Part shown: piece after piece, positions 53,601-62,500 of the stretch
How the letters are laid out: the number at the start of each line of letters is the position of its first letter
How positions within the stretch are numbered: the stretch's first letter is position 1
Source of the DNA: Neoarius graeffei
Lineage: Eukaryota; Chordata; Actinopteri; Siluriformes; Ariidae
DNA: 64,000 nt
Direction: 5' to 3'
NCBI RefSeq assembly: GCF_027579695.1
Contig: NC_083571.1
Location: forward strand, 44,709,890-44,773,889
Made by a program: the position numbers and the translations under genes
The notes under the pieces: model-generated
The model's input: the letters and a program-made list of their open reading frames with translations, nothing else
What the model was told of the DNA's origin: nothing
Databases searched by the model: none

Positions 53601-54379
53601 CAGCCTGAAAACTCCAGAGAAATTCACGATTGTATTTAAAATGTATTTAACAAAAAGTCGGAAGTGAGGATGGAAGAGTTTGCTTAAGAATCTCATTTTA
53701 TTTTTTTCTGCTCGCATTCGAGTCAGCTCCTTCATGAAAGTGTTTGATTTTCTTACAGGTGAAGCCGCTTCCTTATTCGACACAGAAAACCCAGATTGCT
53801 TTCAAACAACTTGGGCATAAACTCTAAGGAGCGACATGCGCGATAAATCCTGAAAGAACAGAACAGATTAAGAGCAGAGAGAGCTGGAGCTCGGTTTCTG
53901 TTACCAGAGGAACACCGTCCTGTGCAAAATATTTATATATCAGGTGTGTGTGTGGTTTTTTTTGGTTACATCATCCACCTCTAGATTTATATTTGAAAAA
54001 AATAAAAAATTTTTTTTGTTGCATCATGACAGAGCAGCTGCACTGATTCAGTTACAGGTTGCCAGGTCTGCATAAAACACCCACAACCTACACGCTAAAT
54101 TTTAAACTCAATCATTATCCTGTCTGTCATGATGCAGCATGTTTTTTTTTTGTTTTTTTTTTAAACCTAAAAGGTGGATGATTTATAAAGACCTGATATA
54201 AATATTCTCAAACCGTACTGTTCAAAAGTATTGGCACCCTATTGTTTTCTTCATAGAAACTTTGTCATAGATTTCGATTTTATGATTTCTACATTGAGTA
54301 CTGAACCTACAGTTTGAGAGACAAACACACCGAAATTTACAACAACTGCATGCATGTGAAATGGAAAAAAATTGACTAA
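53601..54379. other. Intronic stretch without recognised elements
   Basis: Part of the slc30a6 last intron. T-rich runs near 53950 and 54140; no gene or transposon end seen. Confidence 0.5.
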
Positions 54380-54392
54380 GGCAGGAAAAACT

Positions 54393-54758
54393 CATCTCAT
54401 TATCTCTAGCCGCTTTATCCTGTTCTACAGGGTCGCAGGCAAGCTGGAGCCCATCCCAGCTGACTACGGGCGAAAGGCAGGGTACACCCTGGACAAGTCG
54501 CCAGGTCATCACAGGGCTGACACATAGACACAGACAACCATTCACATTCACACCTACGGTCAATTTAGAGTCACCAGTTAACCTAACCTGCATGTCTTTG
54601 GACTGTGGGGGAAACCGGAGCACCCGGAGGAAACCCACGCGGACACGGGGAGAACATGCAAACTCCGCACAGAAAGGCCCTCGCCGGCCACGGGGCTTAA
54701 ACCCAGGACCTTCTTGCTGTGAGGCGACAGCGCTAACCACTACACCACTGTGCTGCCC
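54393..54758 (-). mobile_element. SINE-1 copy j
   Basis: Full reverse copy in the slc30a6 intron, bracketed by a 13-bp duplication GGCAGGAAAAACT (54380-54392 and 54759-54771). Confidence 0.92.
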
Positions 54759-54999
54759 GGCAGGAAAAACTATTTTAGATAAAACTGTTATTGTCCGTTA
54801 CCAGTAAAAAGTAACCAATAACCAAACTTAATAATAAACTTAATCAGTAACCAAACTTCAACTCAATGTGTGATCATTTTATGTTGCAATTCACAACTAT
54901 TCTACGGTTTTCCTTAAAAAAAAAAAAAAAAAAAAAAGATTACTCCTCTCAAAGTAGGGGTCAAGTGGAAATTAACCCCCACTTGCCCCCCCCCAGGCA

Positions 55000-55490
55000 A
55001 GCAGGTTTAAAAGTTAATGTCGAGGCCCGTGTGGTGCTAACACTACACAAAATCATGCAGATTCATGCCAGACGTGCTGATTTGAGCATTTTAAACTCCT
55101 CAAGTCCTGATTTTCTCACCACGCACACGTCTCTGGTGTTTACACAGAACTGTGTGAAAAGCAAACACCACTGCTGTCGGAAATGACCTCTTGATGAGGG
55201 AGGTCCAAGAAGAATGGCCAAACTTGCTCGATCTGGCAGGGAGTCTATGGCAACTCAAACACCCTTTACAACCATGGTGAGCAGAAAAGCACCACTAAAT
55301 AAATAAATAAATAAATAAATGACAACATGCTTAACCTTGAGGTGGATAGGTTACAACAGCAGGAAAAACCATCAAGGTCTGCTCCTGTCAGCCAAGAACA
55401 GGAATCTGAGACTACACTGGGCAGAGGCTCATAGATACTGGAGAGAGTAAGATTGGAGAATCTTCAACTGTCCAGTTTTGGTGAGCCTGT
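55000..55490 (+). mobile_element. Tc1-like fragment, family T6 copy b
   Basis: Decayed transposase coding: GTGTTTACACAGAACTGTGT, then GATGAGGGAGGTCCAAGAAG, GTGAGCAGAAAAGCACC and GCTCCTGTCAGCCAAGAACA in the order seen in intact copies of this common family. An (AAAT)n tract has grown in the middle (55293-55320). No terminal repeats identified. Confidence 0.7.
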
Positions 55491-55582
55491 GCTCACTGTA
55501 AATGTAAAATACAACAGGAACCTGCTTCTCAGATGTTGCCCAACATTAAATGTAACGTATGATACTCTAATAAATTTAATAT

Positions 55583-55618
<36 letters not shown>

Positions 55619-56260
55619 GTTGCCAGGCAAAACAAACCTCTCCCGGTAGCACTTATGATGAATATGAAGGAAGATATCATGGGAGAGGAGAGGAAAGGGA
55701 GAGGAGAAAGGGGGGGGGGTACCCCATGGGTACATGTGGCTACTGCTTATAAATAAAATTCTGATACCATGTCCATACAGTAAAATATAGTGCACGCATA
55801 TATACACACTTTTTTTTTTAAACTCTATGAGGCAGTAGCCACAAAAATGAAGCGTAATCCAAAAATGAACAATTTAAAAATCACAGAAGTAAAATATACC
55901 AAGTGTCTCTACTTTATATTATTCTACTCTTACAGGTTTCAAAACCGAAACCTCTGAACCGAGGCTGACATACACACGCTGTCGCCGTGACCCAAACTCT
56001 TATTTCCCAGAAATGGCTCAGCGCTAGAGCTCAGTGGAACGCACTTTCCCTCTGTAATAAGCATAAACATGTCAAAGCGATTGCTTTAGTCTACTCCATT
56101 TATTTCGAATGGTGAACTGAATTGTATACGCTCACTTGCCATTTTACTCGGAACACGTGCGTACGCATGCGCAATGCGCGATCATTACACTCTTACAGCA
56201 CGATGGGATAGTGGCTAGTGCCTCTATATGAGGCAGTAACCGCAACAAAAATGATTTTGA
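55491..56260. other. Intronic stretch with an A30 run
   Basis: A run of about 30 A lies at 55588-55617 and a purine-rich block at 55675-55720. No coding region recognised. Confidence 0.5.
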
Positions 56261-56960
56261 CCTTTTCGGTGACCTTGACACTATTTCTATTTGACGCCAA
56301 GACTCATCTATCCTGAAAGTTTCATGAAGATTGATCCAGCCGTTTTCCCATAATATCATTTACAGAAAAAAAAAAAACCCACTGAAAACAATACCTTGCC
56401 CCGCTTACTCTGTAGCGGGCGATGTAATAACCCTTGGCAAACTTTTGTGGTATAAGAGGAGTAAAACCCTTCAAGATGTACGTCTATAGGAAAATAATCA
56501 ACTGGGTCGGTTCAGGTCTGGCTCCATGAGACCATTCTATCACTGATTACTTTCTTAGACGCACTTACTCATCTTACTGAGCAATAAACCCAAAGAAAAA
56601 TAACTTGCAGAACCAACAAGGCCAGCAGAAAACGAAACGAGTGCTCCGAGAGCACAATATCCCCCACTGGCAACTATATCTATGCTGTAAGTGCTTAATA
56701 CACCCTCATGAAATTGTTAAAGTTTGGTAATCAAGGGCTGTAACTCTAGTAAAACGTGACTGAATTGAACGAAACTGCAATACGTGTATTACCAACGTAT
56801 AACAAAGAATCCTGTCAAGTTCCATGAAATTCCTTCAAAAATTGAGAGAGGAGTTGATTTCAGAAGGTGAGTACCTTTCCCGGGACGGACAGACAGACGG
56901 ATGGACGTCGCCGCGACATAATCCCCCTTCAGGCCTTTCAGCCCGCAGCGGATTTAAAAA
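56261..56960. repeat. Repeat family R copies, in opposite orientations
   Basis: At 56261-56350 a block runs from GACCTTTTCGGTGACCTTGA to AAGATTGATCCAGCCGTTTT; it recurs in the same orientation at 61000-61090. At about 56820-56885 the block TTGAGAGAGGAGTTGATTTC to CCTTTCCCGGGAC is the reverse complement of 61091-61157. The two pairs flank the Rex3-bearing region. Confidence 0.65.
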
Positions 56961-57382
56961 AAAAAAGGTCCCCCCTCACAGCTAACGAAAATCATGAGAA
57001 TCTGAAAACTGGTTTACATGCCCGTTCTCAGGGTTTCCCCAGGTTTGACCACCATAAATTTAAGGCTTTAAGACCACTTAAATGAGAATTAAGACCTACA
57101 TCGCACCCATTATGCGGTTGTAGAACACCAGATCAAATTCCCAATAATGACAAATGTTTCAAGTAAAAATACTTTTATTATAAAAAAAGTTATATACTTA
57201 AGTCATTATGTGCATTGCTTGTCGAATCTTCACATTCAAGACAAGCAAGACCGAATTTTGTTATGCAAGACGTTTTGTTTTTTCCACAGGAGAATGTTGT
57301 AGCGACTTCCGAGTCTGGGAACACAGCCTTAAAGAGTTCGCTTATGCCCTCATTCGAGCTGTACGAGTGGTGTTCCGTAATT

Positions 57383-60300
57383 CTCGTTTCGTCTCGTCTT
57401 CTTCCGCTTATCCAGGACCGGGTCGCGGAGGCAGCAGTCTAAGCATGGAAGCCCAAACTTCCCTTTCCCCAGACACCTCGGCCAGCTCCTCGGGAAGAAC
57501 ACCGAGGCGTTCCCAGGCCAGCCGAGAGACATAGTGTGTCCTGGGTCTTCCCCGGGGCCTCCTCCCGGGGGGACATGCCTGGAACACCTCCCCAGGGAGG
57601 CGTCCAGGAGGCATCCGAAAAAGATGCCCGAGCCACCTCAGCTGGTTCCTCTCGATGTGGAGGAGCAGCGGCTCTACTCCGAGCTCCTCCCGAGTGACTG
57701 TGCTTCTCACCCTATCTCTAAGGGAGCGCCCAGCCACCCTGCGAAGGAAACTCATTTCAGCCGCTTGTATCCGCGATCTTGTTCTTTCTGTCATTACCCA
57801 AAGCTCATGACCATAGGTGAGAGTCGGAACGTAGATCGACCGGTAAATTGAGAGCTTCGCCTTTTGGCTCAGCTCCTTCTTCACCACGACGGACCGGTAA
57901 AGCGACCGCATCACTGCGGAGGCTGCACCGATCCGCCTGTCGATCTCATGCTCCATCCTTCCCTCACTCGTGAACAAGATCCCGAGATACTTAAACTCCT
58001 CCACTTGAGGCAGGACTTCTCCACCAACCTGGAGAGGGCAAGCCACCCTTTTCCGGTCGAGAACCATGGCCTCGGACTTGGAGGTGCTGATTCTCATCCC
58101 AGCCGCTTCACACTCGACTGCAAACCGCCCCAGTGCATGCTGAAGGTCCTGGTTTGAAGAAGCCAACAGGACAACATCATCCGCAAAAAGCAGAGATGAA
58201 ATCCTGTGGTTCCCAAACAGGATTCCTTCCGGCCCCTGGCTGCGCCTAGAAATTCTGACCATAAAAATTATGAACAGAGCCGGTGGACAAAGGGCAGCCC
58301 TGACGGAGTCCAACATGCACTGGGAACAGGTCTGACTTACCGCCGGCAATGCGAACCAGACTCCTGCTCCGTTCGTACAGGGACCGGACAGCCCTTAGCA
58401 AAGAGCCCCGAACCCCATACTCCCGAAGCACCCCCCACAGAATACCACGGGGGACACGGTCGAATGCCTTCTCCAGATCCACAAAGCACATGTGGACTGG
58501 TTGGGCAAACTCCCATGAACCCTCGAGCACCCTATGAAGGGTATAGAGCTGGTCCAGTGTTCCGCGACCAGGACGAAAACCGCATTGTTCCTCCTGGATC
58601 CGAGGTTCGACTATTGGTCGAATTCTCCTCTCCAGTACCCTGGAGTAAACTTTCCCTGGGAGGCTGAGAAGTGTGATTCCCCTATAATTGGAGCACACTC
58701 TCCGGTCCCCTTTCTTAAAAAGAGGGACCACCACCCCAGTCTGCCACTCCAGAGGCACTGTCCCCGACCGCCACGCGATGTTGCAGAGGCGTGTCAACCA
58801 AGACAGCCCCACAACATCCAGAGATTTGAGATACTCAGGGCGGATCTCATCCACCCCCGGTGCCTTGCCACCGAGGAGCTTGCAAACCACCTCAGTGACT
58901 TCGGCTTGGGTAATGGACGAGTCCACCTCTGAGTCATCAGCCTCAGTCTCCTCAGTGGAAGACATGACGGTGGGATTGAGGAGATCCTCAAAGTATTCCT
59001 TCCACCGCCCGACAATGTCCCCAGTCGAGGTCAACAGCTCCCCACCCGCACTGTAAACAGTGTTGGCAGAGTACTGCTTCCCCCTCCTGAGGCGCCGGAC
59101 GGTTTGCCAGAATTTCTTCGAGGCCGACCGATAGTCCTTCTCCATGGCCTCCCCGAACTCCTCCCAGTTCCGAGTTTTTGCCTCCGCAACTGCCCGAGCT
59201 GCAGCACGCCTGGCCTGCCGATACCCGTCGGCTGCCTCAGGAGTCCCGGAGGTCAACATGGCCCGATAGGACTCCTTCAGCTTGACGGCATCCCTTACTT
59301 CCGGTGTCCACCACCGGGTTCGGGGATTGCCGCCACGACAGGCACCGGAGACCTTGCGGCCACAGCTCCGAACAGCTGCATCCACAATGGAGGTAGAGAA
59401 CATGGTCCACTCAGACTCAATGTCCCCCGCCTCCCTCGGAAGCTGGGAAAAGCTCTCCCGGAGGTGGGAGTTAAAGACCTCCCCGACAGAGTGCTCGGCC
59501 AGACGTTCCCAGCAGACCCTCACCATACGTTTGGGCCTGCCAGGTCTGTCCAGCTTCCTCCTCCACCAGCGGATCCAACTCACCACCAGGTGGTGATCAG
59601 TTGACAACTCAGCCCCTCTCTTCACCCGAGTGTCCAAGACATAGGGTCGGAGATCAGATGACACGACTACAAAGTCGATCATCGACCTCCGACCTAAGGT
59701 GTCCTGGTGCCACGTGCACTTATGGACACCCCTATGCTCGAACATGGTGTTCGTTATGGACAAACTGTGACTAGCACAGAAGTCCAATAACAAAACACCA
59801 CTTGGGTTCAGATCGGGGAGGCCGTTCCTCCCAACCACGCCCCTCCAGGTGTCACTGTCATCGCCCACGTGAGCATTGAAGTCCCCCAGTAGCACAATGG
59901 AGTCCCCAGTCTGAGCACCCCTCAGTACCTCTCCCAGGGACTCCAAGAAGGCTGGATACTCTATACTGCTATTTGGCCCGTAGGCACAAACAACAGCAAG
60001 AGCCCTCTCCCCAATCCGAAGGCGCAGAGAGGTGACCCTCTCGTTCACTGGGGTAAACTCCAACACATGGCGGCTGAGCTGGGGAGCTATAAGGAAGCCC
60101 ACACCAGCCCGCCGCCGCTCACCACGGGCGACTCCAGAGAAGTGGAAAGTCCAGCCCCTCTCGAGGAGCTGGGTTCCAGAGCCCAAGCTGTGCGTGGAGG
60201 TGAGCCCAACTATCTCTAGCCGGTACCTCTCAACCTCCCGCACAAGCTCAGGCTCCTTCCCCCCCAGCGAAGTGACATTCCATGTCCCAACAGCCAGCCG

Positions 60301-60734
60301 CTGTGTCCGGGGATCAGGTCGTCGAGGCCCCTGCCTTCGACTGCCACCCAATCCACACTGCACCAAACCCCTACTGCTACCCCTCCTAGAACTGCCACCT
60401 TATTGTGGTGGAGGGGTTTGTGTGCTTGAATGATCCTAGGAGCTATGTTGTCGGGGGCATTATGCCCCTGTTAGGGTTTCCCAAGGCAGACAGGTCCTAG
60501 GTGACAGGCCAGACCAAGAGCAGTTCACCAAAAAAACCCCTATGGAGAAAAAATCCAGGACCGTGACGTCGCCCGGTAGGACGCAGCCGGGGCCCCACCC
60601 TGGAGCCAGGCCTGGGGTTGGGGCTCGTATGCGAGCGCTTGGTGGCCGGGCCTTTGCCCATGGGGCCCGGCCGGGCTCAGCCCGAAGAGGTGACGTGGGC
60701 CCGACCTCCTGTGGGTTCACCACCCACAGAGGTA
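57383..60734 (-). mobile_element. Rex3 (RTE-clade) LINE
   Basis: 3352 bp on the minus strand, with a 14-bp duplication GGTGTTCCGTAATT at 57369-57382 and 60735-60748. CAAAGGGCAGCCCTG near 58288 and ACCACCACCCCAGTCTGCCA near 58725 match the published Rex3 PCR primer sites as I remember them. The 3' end is GGATAAGCGGAAGAAGACGA with a short degenerate repeat tail. The 5' end includes a GC-rich leader at 60470-60734. Confidence 0.92.
57408..60366 (-). pseudogene. Rex3 polyprotein (AP endonuclease plus reverse transcriptase), one frameshift
   Basis: The first frame, 60366-58246, carries an APE endonuclease ([32 protein letters not shown]). It then enters the RT with [26 protein letters not shown] and [10 protein letters not shown] single extra base near 58285 shifts the frame. 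The second frame, 58349-57408, continues with LLFADDVVLLASSNQD (active site FADD), the thumb region and the C-terminal LRWLGHLFRMP motif. No other break is seen. Without that base the whole coding region would be open. Confidence 0.92.
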
Positions 60735-60995
60735 GGTGTTCCGTAATTGTCTTTAAAATCCAGAGCACCTCTGCCCGAAGTGTCGGGGTTCCACCGACAC
60801 CCATCATGCCACTGCTCGGCCCTTGTGTTGTTGCTAGCCTTACCGATGATGTCTGGCTTGGCTGATGCTGCTGACGTTCGACAGCGGTGCTAGTGCCAAC
60901 TCCAGGTGCATTCGGAGATTGAACCGTGCAGAACTGAGCGATGGGCTGGTGGCGGTGGAGGGCAGATGCAATGTGCTTTGAGCTCTTCATGTGAT

Positions 60996-61157
60996 GATTT
61001 TGACCTTTTCGGTGACCTTGACACTATTTCTATTTGACGCCAAGACTTATCTATCCTGAAAGTTTCATGAAGATTGATCCAGCCGTTTTCCGTCCCGGGA
61101 AAGGTACTCACCTTCTGAAATCAACTCCTCTCTCAATTTTTGAAGGAATTTCATGGA
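60996..61157 (+). repeat. Repeat family R copy
   Basis: GATTTTGACCTTTTCGGTGA through GTCCCGGGAAAGGTACTCAC to AATTTCATGGAA. The first half matches 56261-56350 directly; the second half matches 56820-56885 inverted. Confidence 0.65.
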
Positions 61158-61596
61158 AACACAGCATCTTGCTTCAACGTCACTTCCAGGAACCTCCCTC
61201 ACCCAATCACGATATCTTTCATCTGAAAGCCACTGCTGATTAAAATGACACTTCCCCATGCTGCGATTCGCGGAGTCTCCTCTCCACCACGGACTCCGAC
61301 GATTGCGCCGGCGCGAAAATGTATCAATATTGTTTCTTTCTTTGCGCATACTCCAAGAAATTCACTGATGTTACGCAAAACCCACGTTTTCGCATTGTAG
61401 AATAGTATGAGTAAATTTAAGACCTTTGTTTAAAAAAATTAAGACTTGGGCAAAGCAATTTAAGACTTTTTAAGGCCTTAATTTTGGAATATTAAATTTA
61501 AGACTTTTAAGACCCCGCGGCTACCATGGATCTACATCTTATGAATGAAATGAAAGAATGAATGGACAAATGCATGGGGATCATAAGAGGATAAAT

Positions 61597-61629
<33 letters not shown>

Positions 61630-61639
61630 CACCACACAC
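61158..61639. other. Intronic stretch
   Basis: Includes an A run of about 28 bases near 61601-61629 just before the slc30a6 splice donor. No other element recognised. Confidence 0.5.
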
Positions 61640-61708
61640 CAGAGAGCCAAAACCTATTGTCCAGAAGTGTTCATTTCGGACTTCCAAAACTCCATCCAGT
61701 GTCGAGAC
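61640..61708 (-). CDS. slc30a6: slc30a6 (ZnT6) internal exon, 69 bp
   Basis: Encodes VSTLDGVLEVRNEHFWTIGF plus GSL, in phase 0. Acceptor TTTTCCTCCAG before 61708 and donor GTGTGTGG after 61640. It forms part of the ferredoxin-like cytosolic C-terminal domain through which ZnT proteins dimerise. An 8.8-kb intron separates it from the last exon. Confidence 0.93.
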
Positions 61709-61831
61709 CTGGAGGAAAAGTTGCATATTGTTAACAAAGATCAGCGTTTGGTTGTATACCTGTAGAAACATTAGACCTTCGACTGCAATTCGTAGGATTT
61801 ACTTCATCCTGTCAACAGTTATAAAACTCAC

Positions 61832-61879
61832 CTCTCTAAGCACTTTGTCAAGCTGCCCGATGACATGGGAAGGAGTGGT
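61832..61879 (-). CDS. slc30a6: slc30a6 (ZnT6) internal exon, 48 bp
   Basis: Encodes TTPSHVIGQLDKVLRE. Acceptor TTTCTGCACAG and donor GTGAGTTT are both clear. It covers the linker from the last membrane helix to the cytosolic domain. Confidence 0.92.
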
Positions 61880-61980
61880 CTGTGCAGAAAGTGAGAAACG
61901 GTCACCAACAAATCCGTTTCAACATCAATATTATTAAAAACTGCATGGATTCCATCATTATTAACTAAACAGTATTATAC

Positions 61981-62083
61981 CTGGAGAAGGACCTTCCCAC
62001 TGTACACGCTCATGGGATACATAGTGCCAAAGGTCATAAGGGCGATCGCTACTGCTGAAGCAGTGTCCGCTGCGTTATAGTTG
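61981..62083 (-). CDS. slc30a6: slc30a6 (ZnT6) internal exon, 103 bp
   Basis: After one split-codon base it encodes NYNAADTASAVAIALMTFGT then MYPMSVYSGKVLLQ. This is a membrane segment with the A-D-T-A-S-A pattern of ZnT6 and the start of the cytosolic region. Acceptor TTTTTGCAG and donor GTATAAT. Upstream exons must lie beyond the right edge of the window, since none is seen between 62084 and 64000. Confidence 0.93.
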
Positions 62084-62500
62084 CTGCAAAAACACAGAAT
62101 TCTGTGCATTACAAGAGCACCATATTTAAAAAGGACATTCTGTGAACAGTGCTTGGAAATTTAACAAAATCCGCTATATGGCTCATCAGAGTGGGGCCTG
62201 TTGAAAAGAATTACAGAAATATACTTTTGTTAAAAGAATAACCAAATGCACTTCCCCATGTGGAAGTCTGTTTACAGCAGGGTGGCTCGTGGTAACCCGG
62301 TTCTCATTGATCATGCTGGTTGCCGGGTTTTTTTTCCTGCCCTGCTGTCATACTTGCTTATCCACATGCTAGTCACCCGCGTGCTTCAAAAGCTGTAACG
62401 TCTATTCAAGTTTGACTTGACAACCATTCGGTTCATTCACTTCTACATAATACCACAATGTTTCAAGTACTTTCATAATATAATACATTATATAATAACC
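62084..62500. other. Probable slc30a6 intron sequence
   Basis: No exon-like or repeat sequence recognised. It precedes a Tc1 copy. Confidence 0.5.

Larger units (their letters stand above)
57190..60990 (-). pseudogene. ORF of unknown function split by the Rex3 LINE
   Basis: Minus-strand frame starting at 60990 (MKSSKHIASALHRHQPIA) reaches GTPTLRAEVLWILKTITEH at the Rex3 target site. On the far side of Rex3, from 57382, the same frame continues HSYSSNEGISELFKAVFPDS and FSCGKNKTSCITKFGLA to a stop at 57190. From memory, L-x-A-E-V-x-W...F-P-D-S-x-x-A-x-x-F-S-C-G is a pattern in uncharacterised, probably transposon-derived fish proteins. About 145 residues in total; likely a C-terminally truncated relic. 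Confidence 0.5.

Noticed and set aside
55453-55752. A-rich run at 55588-55617 as the tail of a processed pseudogene
   Set aside because: No coding sequence or target duplication upstream; the preceding DNA is a decayed Tc1 fragment.
58206-59604. Plus-strand frames opposite Rex3
   Set aside because: They oppose the endonuclease/RT coding strand and have no independent motif.
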